NCBI RefSeq assembly: GCF_012927165.1
Contig: NZ_JABBGA010000005.1
Span: forward strand, 246,024 to 310,023
Direction of reading: 5' to 3'
Length of the DNA stretch: 64,000 nt
From: Zoogloea dura
Lineage (GTDB): Bacteria > Pseudomonadota > Gammaproteobacteria > Burkholderiales > Rhodocyclaceae
Made by a program: the position numbers and the translations under genes. Below are positions 52,176 to 59,722 of the stretch, in pieces; within the stretch, counting starts at the first letter, position 1, and each line of letters starts with the position of its first letter. The notes beneath the pieces are model-generated. The model did not search any database. It saw nothing but the letters and a program-made list of their open reading frames with translations, and had not been told where the DNA came from.

Positions 52176-53035
52176 ACCACGACGAACAGCAGCAGCCAGA
52201 CCACATCCACGAAGTGCCAGTACCAGGCCACCGCCTCGAAGGCGAAGTGGCGTCGTGCGTCGAAATGCCCCGCCAGGCTGCGCCCGGCGACCACGGCCAG
52301 CATGATGGCGCCGAGGGTGACGTGGAAACCGTGGAAGCCGGTGAGCATGAAGAAGGTGGCGCCATATACGCCCGCGCCCATGGTCAGGCCCAGCTCGGTG
52401 TAGGCGTGGTGGTATTCGTAGGCCTGGAAGCCCAGGAAGATCACGCCCAGCAGCACGGTGAGGATCAGGCCCAGGTTGAGCTGGGCGCGCTTGGCCTTCA
52501 TCAGGCCCCAGTGGGCCCAGGTCAGGGTGACGCCCGAGGTCAACAGCAGGGCCGTGTTGATCGCCGGGATGCCCCAGGCGCCCATGGGCGTGAAGCTTGC
52601 ACCCTTGGGGCCGGAGGTAGGCCAGGCGGCGGTGAAGTCCTTGTAGAGGGTGAAGGCCGGGTCCATGCCAGCGAGGGCCGGCACCGAGAGCACCCGGCAG
52701 TAGAACAGGGCGCCGAAGAAGGCCGCAAAGAACATCACCTCGGAACCGATGAACCAGATCATGCCCTGGCGGAAGGACTTGTCTTCCCAGTCGGTGTAGG
52801 CGCCCCGCTGGTTTTCGGCGATCACCACGCCAAACCACCTGAACAGCACCGTGATGATGACCGCCGCGCCCGCCGCCATGACCCAGGGGCCGGGCGCGAA
52901 CTTGTTCATCAGCAGGATGAAGCCCAGGGCCAGCATGAACATGCCGCCCGACAGGAAGAAGGGGTAGAGGCTGGGTTGAGGAACGTAGTAGTGGGTTGCG
53001 TGGGGCGCTGCGGTGTTGGCGTGCGAGGCGTTCAA
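52163..53035 (-). CDS. ctaE: Cytochrome c oxidase subunit III
   Basis: The 290-residue membrane protein has about seven helices, with N-terminal HYYVPQPSLYPFF, the conserved SEVMFFAAFFGAL and FQAYEYHHA, and the C-terminal WYWHFVDVVWLLLF. It is the third core subunit of the aa3-type oxidase and stabilises proton uptake. It lies ten bases after the cox11 gene. Confidence 0.96.
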   Translation of the reverse strand: MNASHANTAAPHATHYYVPQPSLYPFFLSGGMFMLALGFILLMNKFAPGPWVMAAGAAVIITVLFRWFGVVIAENQRGAYTDWEDKSFRQGMIWFIGSEVMFFAAFFGALFYCRVLSVPALAGMDPAFTLYKDFTAAWPTSGPKGASFTPMGAWGIPAINTALLLTSGVTLTWAHWGLMKAKRAQLNLGLILTVLLGVIFLGFQAYEYHHAYTELGLTMGAGVYGATFFMLTGFHGFHVTLGAIMLAVVAGRSLAGHFDARRHFAFEAVAWYWHFVDVVWLLLFVVVYWL

Positions 53036-53045
53036 GGCGGGCTCC

Positions 53046-53600
53046 CTAGGATGGATTCGGGGCGGGGAAGAAGGCGTAGGCGAGGGTCAGCTCGCTGATC
53101 TCGTCACCGATGTCACCGTCGATGATGAAGGTCAGGGCCATCTCGCGGCTTTCTCCGGGGGCAAGGGTCTGTTGCTTGAAGCAAAAGCAGTCGAGCTTCC
53201 TGAAATGGCGGGCCGCCACGGTGGGCGAAACGCTGGGGACGGCCTGCCCGACGATGGTCTTGTCGGACAGGTTGCGTACCAGGAAGCGGGTGGTGCGTAG
53301 TTCCCCCGGGTGGATCTCTATGGCCGGCTCGAGCGGGCGGATCTCCCAAGGCAGGCCGGGCATCAGCGTGGAGGTGAACTGCACGCCGAGCTTGCGGTTG
53401 TAATTGACTGCTGCGGGCGGCAGGTCCTTCGCGTCGATGGCGTCCTTGAGCGTCTTGCCATTGAAGCCGACGGCTGCGCACAGGGTGTCGTAGAGCGGCA
53501 CCAGGGCGAAGCCGAAGGCGAAGAAGACCGCGGCCAGCAGGAGCAGCCGGACGACCAGCCGGCCGTGCCTGCGTGGCGGGGGCAGGGTTGCCTCGCTCAT
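53046..53600 (-). CDS. ctaG: Cytochrome c oxidase assembly protein CtaG/Cox11
   Basis: The 184-residue protein has one N-terminal helix and an immunoglobulin-like periplasmic domain. The copper-binding CFCFKQQTL motif and the FTSTLMPGLPWEI region are characteristic. It delivers copper to the CuB site of subunit I. The stop of the upstream 38-codon gene lies nine bases before its start. Confidence 0.95.
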   Translation of the reverse strand: MSEATLPPPRRHGRLVVRLLLLAAVFFAFGFALVPLYDTLCAAVGFNGKTLKDAIDAKDLPPAAVNYNRKLGVQFTSTLMPGLPWEIRPLEPAIEIHPGELRTTRFLVRNLSDKTIVGQAVPSVSPTVAARHFRKLDCFCFKQQTLAPGESREMALTFIIDGDIGDEISELTLAYAFFPAPNPS

Positions 53601-53609
53601 GGTGTGGTC

Positions 53610-53726
53610 TCAGCGGTCGATGAAAAAGCCGACCACATAGAGCCCCACGGCCACGACTCCGAGTACCCATGCGAAGCGGGCTGATGCCCGGCGGCGATTG
53701 GCCAGATCTGAATCGGTGAGGTGCAT
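53610..53726 (-). CDS. Cytochrome oxidase small assembly protein, 38 residues
   Basis: The short gene starts at ATG 53726 behind an excellent ribosome site (GAGGAGGAC). It encodes MHLTDSDLANRRRASAR, then one transmembrane helix ending FFIDR. Small single-helix proteins of this pattern sit between subunit I and Cox11 in many betaproteobacterial cox clusters and are annotated as oxidase small assembly proteins. It is too short for most gene callers. Confidence 0.82.
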   Translation of the reverse strand: MHLTDSDLANRRRASARFAWVLGVVAVGLYVVGFFIDR

Positions 53727-53736
53727 GCTGTCCTCC

Positions 53737-55341
53737 TCAGTGGGACTTGATGACAGGCTGGATGTCCCAGGAGTGGTGCGGCGGCGGTGAGCTGAGCTCC
53801 CATTCCAGGCCGCTGGTGCCTTCCCAGACCTTGTCGCTGGCCTTTTCGCCGCCCTTCACGCAACGCCATACGTTGTAGGCGAAGATCAGCTGGGACAAAC
53901 CCAGAACGAAGGCGCCTACGGTGGAGATGGCATTGAATTCGGCGAATTGCAGTGCGTAGTCGGGGATGCGCCGCGGCATGCCGGCCAGGCCCAGGAAGAA
54001 CTGGGGCATGAAGGTGAGGTTGAAGCTGATGACGGTGAGCCAGAAGTGCAGCTTGCCCAGCTTCTCGCTATACATGTGGCCGGTCCATTTGGGTAGCCAG
54101 TAGTACACGCCCGTCATGACCCCCATGATGCCGCCGGCGAAGAGGGCGTAGTGGAAGTGGGCCACCACGAAATAGCTGTGGTGGTACTGGGCATCGGCGG
54201 CCACGTCGGCCAGCACCAGACCGGTGAGGCCGGCGATGCCGAACAGGACGATGAAACCCACTGCGAACAGCATCGGGGTCTCGAAGCTCATGGCGCCGCG
54301 CCACATGGTGGCGATCCAGCAGAAGAAGAGCACGGCCAGCGGCAGAGAGATCGACATGGTGCTGTACATGAAATACAGCAGCGCCGGCACCGGCAGGCCG
54401 GCGGTAAGGAAGTGGTGGGCCCACACGATCAGGCCCAGTACGCCGATGGCGATGAAGGACCACACCTGGGCGGTGTGCCCGTAGATCGGCTTGCGGGTGA
54501 AGGTGGACAGGACGTGGGGCATCAGGCCCCACACTGGCAGCAGCAGGATGTAGACCTCCGGATGACCGAAGAACCAGAACAGGTGCTGGAACAGGATGGG
54601 GTCGCCGCCGCCTGCGGCGTTGAAGAAGTGGGTGTCGAAGTGACGGTCGGTGAGCAGCATGGTGACGCCGCCCGCCAGCACCGGCAGGGTGATGATGAGC
54701 AGCACCGCGGTGACCAGCCAGCCCCAGCAGAAGAGCGGCATCTTCATCAGGGTCATGCCCGGCGCGCGCATGTTGAGGATGGTGGCGATGATGTTGATCG
54801 AGCCCATGATCGAGCTGATGCCCAGGATGTGGATCGAGAAGATCGCGAAGTCCACCCCGATGCCGCCCTGCACCGACAGGGGCGCGTAGAGCGTCCAGCC
54901 GGTGGCCACGGCGCCGTCGCCGATGCCGAAGAGGGCCAGCACGAAGGGCATGGTGAGCAGCATGGCGGCCGGCGGCAGCAGCCAGAAACCCCAGTTGTTG
55001 AGGCGCGGCAGGGCCATGTCGGGCGCGCCGATCATCAGCGGGATCATCCAGTTGGCAAAGCCGGTGGCGGCCGGCATCAGGGCCGCGAAGATCATCACCA
55101 GGGCGTGCACGCCGATGAGCTGGTTGAAGAACTCCGGCTTCATCAGCTGCAGGCCGGGCTGGAAGAGTTCGGCCCGCACCGCCAGGATCATCGCCCCGCC
55201 GACGAAGAACATCAGCAGGGAGAAGGTCAGGTACATCGTGCCGATGTCCTTGTGGTTGGTGGTGGTCAGCCAGCGCAGCAGCCCGGTCGGGTGCTGGCCG
55301 TGGCCGTCGTGGTGGTCGAGGGTATGGGTGGCGGTGTTCAT
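53737..55341 (-). CDS. ctaD: Cytochrome c oxidase subunit I, aa3-type
   Basis: The 534-residue protein has twelve helices. The heme-copper motifs are WFFGHPEVYILLLP (CuB His and the cross-linked Tyr of A-family oxidases), the AHHFLTAGLP pair, and HSYFVVAHFHYALF with the heme a3 and heme a ligands. It is the catalytic core that reduces oxygen to water. It lies ten bases downstream of subunit II. Confidence 0.98.
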   Translation of the reverse strand: MNTATHTLDHHDGHGQHPTGLLRWLTTTNHKDIGTMYLTFSLLMFFVGGAMILAVRAELFQPGLQLMKPEFFNQLIGVHALVMIFAALMPAATGFANWMIPLMIGAPDMALPRLNNWGFWLLPPAAMLLTMPFVLALFGIGDGAVATGWTLYAPLSVQGGIGVDFAIFSIHILGISSIMGSINIIATILNMRAPGMTLMKMPLFCWGWLVTAVLLIITLPVLAGGVTMLLTDRHFDTHFFNAAGGGDPILFQHLFWFFGHPEVYILLLPVWGLMPHVLSTFTRKPIYGHTAQVWSFIAIGVLGLIVWAHHFLTAGLPVPALLYFMYSTMSISLPLAVLFFCWIATMWRGAMSFETPMLFAVGFIVLFGIAGLTGLVLADVAADAQYHHSYFVVAHFHYALFAGGIMGVMTGVYYWLPKWTGHMYSEKLGKLHFWLTVISFNLTFMPQFFLGLAGMPRRIPDYALQFAEFNAISTVGAFVLGLSQLIFAYNVWRCVKGGEKASDKVWEGTSGLEWELSSPPPHHSWDIQPVIKSH

Positions 55342-55351
55342 CCGTGACTCC

Positions 55352-56527
55352 TCAGCGAAGGGCCTTGATCTGGGCGGGCTGGATCATGTCGCCCCTGGTG
55401 TTGCCGAAGGCATTGCGTTCGTAGGTGATGATGGCGGCGAGGTCGGCGTCGGACAGGGTGGCCTTGAAGGCCTGCATGGCGGTACCGGTCTTGCCATTGA
55501 GCACCCTGTCCACGTGGCTGTCGGGGATCAGCTTGCCTTCGGGGGAGAGCAGGGGTCCGTTGACGATCTTGCTCCCCGCCAGCGCCGGGAAGGCGGGTGG
55601 CAGGCCCTGGCCTTCCGGCTGGTGGCAGGCTGCGCAGTTCTTCTCGTAGGCGGCCTTGCCGGCGGCCATCAGCTCGTCCTTGGTCCAGGTCTTGTCGCTG
55701 CCGGCTGCCGCGGTGGCCATCTCGGCCTTTTTCTTGTCTACCCATTCAGCATATTCGGCTTCGGGTACTGCGCGGACTACCACCGGCATGAAGCCGTGGT
55801 CCTTGCCACACAGTTCGGCGCACTGACCCCGATAGACCCCGGGCTCTTCGATGCGTACCCAGGTTTCGCGCAGGAAGCCCGGGATGGCGTCGCGCTTGAC
55901 GCCGAACTGGGGAACCCACCAGGTGTGGATCACGTCGGTGGAGGTGAGCAGGATTCGGACTTTCTTGCCGACGGGCAGCACCACCTCGTTATCCACCTCG
56001 AGGAGATAGTGTTCGCCTTTGGCTTCCTTCCCTTCGATCTGCTCCCTGGGCGTGGACAGCGTGCTGATGAACTGGATGCCGGAGTCAGGGTATTCATACT
56101 TCCATTTCCACTGCAGGCCGGTCACCTTCAGGACCATGTCAGCCTTGGTGCGGGTGTCTTCCATCTCGATGACTGCATGGAAGGCTGGGATGCCCATGAG
56201 CACGAAGTCGATGAAAAGAAGGATGCCGAAGGGCACCAGCACCCAGAACCACTGCAGCGCACCTGCCGGCCCGCTGAAGCGGGCGGGTTCTGCGCCCGTG
56301 CTCTTGCGGTGCTTGGCCATCGAATAGAGCATGATCGCGAACACCACGACGAACAGCGCAGTGATGATCACCATGAACTCGTTGTGGATGTTCAGGGTGT
56401 CGCGGGCAATGGGGGTGACAGGCTTGGGGAAGTTCCAGGTGTAGTCTGCGAGAGCGCTGCCGGCGGCGAGCATCAGGCCGGTTCCTGCGAAAAGCTTGGC
56501 TGGGATGCGGGGGTTGAGTGTCGTCAA
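55352..56527 (-). CDS. ctaC: Cytochrome c oxidase subunit II with fused cytochrome c domain (caa3-like)
   Basis: A TTG at 56527 preceded by AAGAGG is the best start and gives 391 residues. It has a signal peptide, two helices, then a CuA domain with CAELCGKDHGFMPV and the upstream His in HTWWVPQFG. An extra C-terminal class I cytochrome c domain (CAACHQ heme site) makes the oxidase caa3-like, able to accept electrons through its own heme c. The frame extends to 56725 but without a ribosome site. Confidence 0.93.
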   Translation of the reverse strand: MTTLNPRIPAKLFAGTGLMLAAGSALADYTWNFPKPVTPIARDTLNIHNEFMVIITALFVVVFAIMLYSMAKHRKSTGAEPARFSGPAGALQWFWVLVPFGILLFIDFVLMGIPAFHAVIEMEDTRTKADMVLKVTGLQWKWKYEYPDSGIQFISTLSTPREQIEGKEAKGEHYLLEVDNEVVLPVGKKVRILLTSTDVIHTWWVPQFGVKRDAIPGFLRETWVRIEEPGVYRGQCAELCGKDHGFMPVVVRAVPEAEYAEWVDKKKAEMATAAAGSDKTWTKDELMAAGKAAYEKNCAACHQPEGQGLPPAFPALAGSKIVNGPLLSPEGKLIPDSHVDRVLNGKTGTAMQAFKATLSDADLAAIITYERNAFGNTRGDMIQPAQIKALR

Positions 56528-56574
56528 GTCTCTACCTCTTCTTTTCGTGGGATGATCGGCGCGGTTCTCGACGC

Positions 56575-57042
56575 TCAGCTTCGGAGCCGGCGTGAGAGAT
56601 CTGCGTAGAACTGGGAGCGCTGTTCCGGGGTCATCAGATGACCCACCCGGCAGCAGCGCCCGTGGGAGCGGATACAGACAAGGGGATCGGAGCCGTTGTC
56701 GGCCTCCAGGCTGAGGCGGGCCCAACCCACGGTGAAGTCCTGGTGGATGTCGCTGCCGGGAAGGTGGCTGTCGACGCTGAGCCGGCTGCCTTCAAGGCGC
56801 ACGGTTTCGCTGCTCTGGTCGCGGCGGTCGAGGATGCGCAGGGCGATGAAGAGTGCGGCCAGTTCGAGGCCGGCGAAGGGTAGGACGAGCCAGGCACCGG
56901 CAAGCAGGAAGCCGCCGCTGACGATCAGGCTGATGAGGATCACCCCGCCGATCAGGATGCGGCGGGCGAAAGGGGTAAGAGAGCAGTTGGGGCGTGCATG
57001 CCACTCATGCACGCCCTCTGCTTCTATCGTTGTTATAGCCAT
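56575..57042 (-). CDS. DUF2244 membrane protein of the cox operon
   Basis: From ATG 57042 behind GGAGGAGAC, this is a 155-residue protein with two helices (RILIGGVILISLIVSGGFLL and the next) and a small beta-rich domain (TVRLEGSRLSVD). DUF2244 proteins are common near oxidase genes; the role is unknown. It is probably the first gene of the minus-strand cox operon. A longer reading frame to 57108 runs into the FNR-like box. Confidence 0.85.
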   Translation of the reverse strand: MAITTIEAEGVHEWHARPNCSLTPFARRILIGGVILISLIVSGGFLLAGAWLVLPFAGLELAALFIALRILDRRDQSSETVRLEGSRLSVDSHLPGSDIHQDFTVGWARLSLEADNGSDPLVCIRSHGRCCRVGHLMTPEQRSQFYADLSRRLRS

Positions 57043-57073
57043 GGCGTCTCCTCCAGGCCCTGTCTGCGACTTT

Positions 57074-57087
57074 TTGACGCAGATCAA
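57074..57087. promoter_or_regulatory. FNR/ANR-type box TTGAC-N4-ATCAA
   Basis: The 14-base sequence TTGACGCAGATCAA differs from the FNR consensus TTGAT-N4-ATCAA at one position. It lies between the divergent DUF2244/cox operon and sco1. On the cox side a TACACT -10-like hexamer at 57104-57099 would put the box just downstream of the start site, which fits repression under low oxygen. The site is visible; the regulatory direction is inferred. Confidence 0.6.
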
Positions 57088-57172
57088 ATTCTGGAGGGAG
57101 TGTAGCATCGCCCGTCGATTTTGCAGTGCACTTGAAAGTGATGCAAAATTCTGATTTTAAAGGGGAAAATAA

Positions 57173-57781
57173 ATGCTTTTGATGTTGCGCTGCATCATTG
57201 GGGGCTTGGCGCTGAGTCTGGGCCTGAGCGCCTGTTCACCAGGGGGAGAAAGCCAGGGGGCGAAGGGCTTTGCAGCGACCGATATCACTGGCGCCAACTA
57301 CGCCAAGGACTTCCGGCTGATCGACCATACGGGTGCGCAGCGCAGTCTGGCGGACTATCGGGGCAAGGTGGTCAGCCTGTTCTTCGGCTATACCCAATGT
57401 CCCGACATCTGCCCGACCAATCTGCTGACCATGGCTGAGGTGATGCGCCAGTTGGGACAGGATGCGGAGCGTGTCCAGGTGCTGTTCGTGACGGTTGATC
57501 CGGAGCGGGACAGCCAGGAATTGCTGGCCCAGTACGTACCGGCCTTCGATGCCCGGTTCATGGGCCTGCGGGGCGAGCTGCCGGCCACCGAGGCGGTGGC
57601 GAAGGAGTTCCGGGTCTTCTACCAGAAGCAGGGCGACACCAAGGGGCAGGCCTATACGGTGGACCACTCCACCGGGACCTATGTATTCGATCCGCAGGGG
57701 CGCTTGCGGCTGTATGTCCGGCACGCTGAGAAGCCGGAGGTGATTGCCGCTGACTTCCGCAAGCTGCTGGCCGGGCAGTAG
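57173..57781 (+). CDS. SCO1/SenC/PrrC-type copper chaperone lipoprotein
   Basis: This 202-residue precursor has lipobox LSAC at about 18-21, followed by a thioredoxin fold. It has the copper site CPDIC in GYTQCPDICPTNLL and the distal His in VDHSTGTYVFDP. It probably metallates CuA of subunit II. An AAAGGGG ribosome site lies eight bases before the ATG. It is divergent from the cox operon and shares its control region. Confidence 0.95.
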   Translation: MLLMLRCIIGGLALSLGLSACSPGGESQGAKGFAATDITGANYAKDFRLIDHTGAQRSLADYRGKVVSLFFGYTQCPDICPTNLLTMAEVMRQLGQDAERVQVLFVTVDPERDSQELLAQYVPAFDARFMGLRGELPATEAVAKEFRVFYQKQGDTKGQAYTVDHSTGTYVFDPQGRLRLYVRHAEKPEVIAADFRKLLAGQ

Positions 57782-57803
57782 CCCGGATGTGTCGGGGAAG
57801 GTA

Positions 57804-57829
57804 AAAGGGCGACCCGCGGGTCGCCCTTT
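57804..57829. terminator. Bidirectional terminator between sco1 and rpoH
   Basis: The 26-base perfect palindrome AAAGGGCGACCC / GGGTCGCCCTTT with a CG centre sits between the convergent stops of sco1 and rpoH. On the minus strand it is followed by an extra T (TTTT), so it is better for rpoH; on the plus strand only TTT follows. Confidence 0.75.
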
Positions 57830-57851
57830 GTGCTGACGGGGTTGAGTCTGC

Positions 57852-58706
57852 TCAGGCCAGTGCTGCCAGCTGGGTGCGCATCTTCTGCATGGCCTTGACT
57901 TCGATCTGGCGGATCCGCTCTGCAGAGACACCGTACTCGGCGGCCAGTTCGTGCAGGGTGGCGGCGTCGCCTTCGGTCAGCCAGCGGCGTTGCACGATGG
58001 CGCGGCTGCGTTCGTCCAGGGTGGCGAGGGCTTCATGCAGGCCTACGTCCTTGAGCCGGGCGGCTTGCCGCTGAGCGAGCACCTCGGAGGGTTCCGCATC
58101 GGGATCGGCCAGGTAGGCGATGGGGGCGAAGCGCTCCTCCTCGTCCTCCGGGCCCGCTTCGAGGGCCACTTCCTGGCCGGCCAGGCGGGTTTCCATCTCG
58201 CGGACTTCCTCGGGCTTCACGCCGAGCTGCTGGGCCACGGCGAGCACTTCCTCGCCCTGCAGGGCGTTGCTGCTGCTCTTCATGCTGCGCAGGTTGAAGA
58301 ACAGCTTGCGCTGGGCCTTGGTGGTGGCGATCTTGACCAGGCGCCAGTTCCTGACGATGTACTCGTGGATCTCGGCCTTGATCCAGTGGATCGCGAAAGA
58401 CACCAGGCGCACGCCCCGGTCGGGGTCGAAGCGCTTGACTGCCTTCATGAGGCCCACGTTGCCTTCTTGGATCAGGTCGGCGTGGGGCAGGCCATAGCCG
58501 AGGTAACCCCGTGCAATGGCCACCACCAGGCGCAGGTGGGACAGAACCAGCTTGCGGGCCGCCTCCAGGTCGTCCTCTTCCCGGAAGCTGTGGGCCAGGT
58601 CGGATTCCTCCTTCTCGGTCAGCAGGGGGATGCGATTCACGCTCTGGATGTATTGATCCAGGCTGCCAACCGCGGACGGAACGGGAAACGACAGGGTATG
58701 GGACAT
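57852..58706 (-). CDS. rpoH: RNA polymerase heat-shock sigma factor (sigma-32)
   Basis: The 284-residue sigma factor has region 1.2/2 features (LDQYIQSVNRIPLLTEKEE, GLPHADLIQEGNVGLMKAVKRFDP, RLVSFAIHWIKAEIHEYIVRNWRLVKIATTKAQRKLFFNLR) and a region 4 HTH (LHELAAEYGVSAERIRQIE). KLFFNLR is the RpoH box. AAGGAGGT lies just upstream of the ATG. A perfect CIRCE operator overlaps the probable promoter, implying HrcA control. Confidence 0.97.
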   Translation of the reverse strand: MSHTLSFPVPSAVGSLDQYIQSVNRIPLLTEKEESDLAHSFREEDDLEAARKLVLSHLRLVVAIARGYLGYGLPHADLIQEGNVGLMKAVKRFDPDRGVRLVSFAIHWIKAEIHEYIVRNWRLVKIATTKAQRKLFFNLRSMKSSSNALQGEEVLAVAQQLGVKPEEVREMETRLAGQEVALEAGPEDEEERFAPIAYLADPDAEPSEVLAQRQAARLKDVGLHEALATLDERSRAIVQRRWLTEGDAATLHELAAEYGVSAERIRQIEVKAMQKMRTQLAALA

Positions 58707-58732
58707 CTGCTACTACCTCCTTCGCGCAAATA

Positions 58733-58759
58733 TTAGCACTCCCGGCCTGTGAGTGCTAA
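58733..58759. promoter_or_regulatory. CIRCE operator (HrcA site) upstream of rpoH
   Basis: The arms TTAGCACTC and GAGTGCTAA are separated by exactly nine bases, which matches the CIRCE consensus with no mismatch. It lies 27 bases upstream of the rpoH ATG. A TAATAT -10-like hexamer on the minus strand (58735-58730) overlaps its proximal arm, so HrcA bound here should block rpoH transcription until heat stress. Confidence 0.93.
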
Positions 58760-58898
58760 GGGGGCGAATGGTTCCCGTGAAGCGTTCTTGATCGCGGGCA
58801 AGAAAGCTCCTTGCCTGGCAAATGAAGTCCGTCATGGAAGAGGGGGGGGGCTCCTGCCATCCCTCGGTGGGCCGGACGTCGGCAGGGGCGATCGGACT

Positions 58899-59555
58899 TC
58901 AGGGGAGTCCGGGTGGCGCCAGCGCCAGGCTCATCGCAAACGCCACGCAGTCTTCATCGATTCCGACCAGTTCCGCGTGTGCCGGCTTGGTGTCGGAGAT
59001 CAGCAGCATCAGTCCTTCTATCTGCATGGCGATCAGCGCGGCGCGCCTTTGGGCTTGCAGGAGGGGCAGGTCTGGATTGGCGTTGATGATTAACTCCGCG
59101 ATGTTCTGCCGGTGATGGCAGTACATCTCGTCGAAGAGGGCACGCACCATCGGGTCCCGGGTCGCGAGGGACCAGATCTCCACGAACAGCCTCTCGGTGT
59201 CGGGTTTCCTGGAGTCGGCCAGCAGGTAGCGCAGAGCCGCTTCCAGCCTGGCTTTCGGGTCATTGATCCGTGATGGCTCGCAATCAAAGGCGACGTCGTA
59301 CTCATCCATGATGTCCTGGATGAGTGCCTTCAGCAGGCTTTCCCGGTTTGGAAAGTAGTGCTGCAGGTTCGAAAGGCTGATGCCTGCGCCGTCGGCAACC
59401 TGTCGCATGGTCATCTCGATCAGGCCGCCGTGCATGAAGATCTTCCTGGCGACTTCCAGGATGTTCCTCACGCGTGCCCGGCCGCGCGCCGTCTTGGGCG
59501 GCGTTGCTTCCGGGGCCGGTCCTGTCGGGGCTTCGATAGAAGCGTTTTTCTGCAC
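58899..59555 (-). CDS. TetR/AcrR-family transcriptional regulator
   Basis: From GTG 59555, eight bases after GAGG, this is a 218-residue protein; a TTG start at 59597 is also possible. The N-terminal HTH is IEMTMRQVADGAGISLSNLQHYFPNRESLLKALI, the standard TetR pattern. The C-terminal ligand domain is variable, with several Trp, Cys and His (EIWSLATRDP, DEMYCHHRQN). It is divergent from the amine oxidase gene. Two palindromes in the shared region are its likely operators. Confidence 0.92.
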   Translation of the reverse strand: MQKNASIEAPTGPAPEATPPKTARGRARVRNILEVARKIFMHGGLIEMTMRQVADGAGISLSNLQHYFPNRESLLKALIQDIMDEYDVAFDCEPSRINDPKARLEAALRYLLADSRKPDTERLFVEIWSLATRDPMVRALFDEMYCHHRQNIAELIINANPDLPLLQAQRRAALIAMQIEGLMLLISDTKPAHAELVGIDEDCVAFAMSLALAPPGLP

Positions 59556-59612
59556 GTCATTTTCCTCAAGCGAACTCCGGCGAGGGAGTACTCCCAATTG
59601 TACGTTGACTAT

Positions 59613-59630
59613 TTAGGTCGTGCGACCTAA
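59613..59630. promoter_or_regulatory. TetR operator 1, palindrome TTAGGTCG-TG-CGACCTAA
   Basis: An 18-base perfect inverted repeat with a two-base centre lies between the divergent tetR and amine oxidase genes. It shares the core TAGGTCG-N2-YGACCTA with the second palindrome 30 bases away, as expected for two sites of one dimeric regulator. Confidence 0.8.
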
Positions 59631-59637
59631 TGTTGCG

Positions 59638-59665
59638 TTGACTAGGTCGAGTGACCTAGTATAAA
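59638..59665 (+). promoter_or_regulatory. Sigma70 promoter with TetR operator 2 in its spacer
   Basis: TTGACT at 59638-59643 and TATAAA at 59660-59665 are separated by 16 bases. The palindrome ACTAGGTC-GAGT-GACCTAGT (59641-59660) fills the spacer and touches both boxes, so repressor binding would block polymerase. It reads toward the amine oxidase gene at 59723. Confidence 0.82.
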
Positions 59666-59722
59666 TTCACTAACATCGAAGCGAAATGCTGTTTCCGAGG
59701 CTCGCCGGATGAGGAGGAGTAC

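Noticed and set aside
54151..56608. Two long plus-strand frames opposite ctaD and ctaC
   Set aside because: Subunits I and II are unmistakable on the minus strand. The plus-strand products are Glu/Gly/His-rich without domains.
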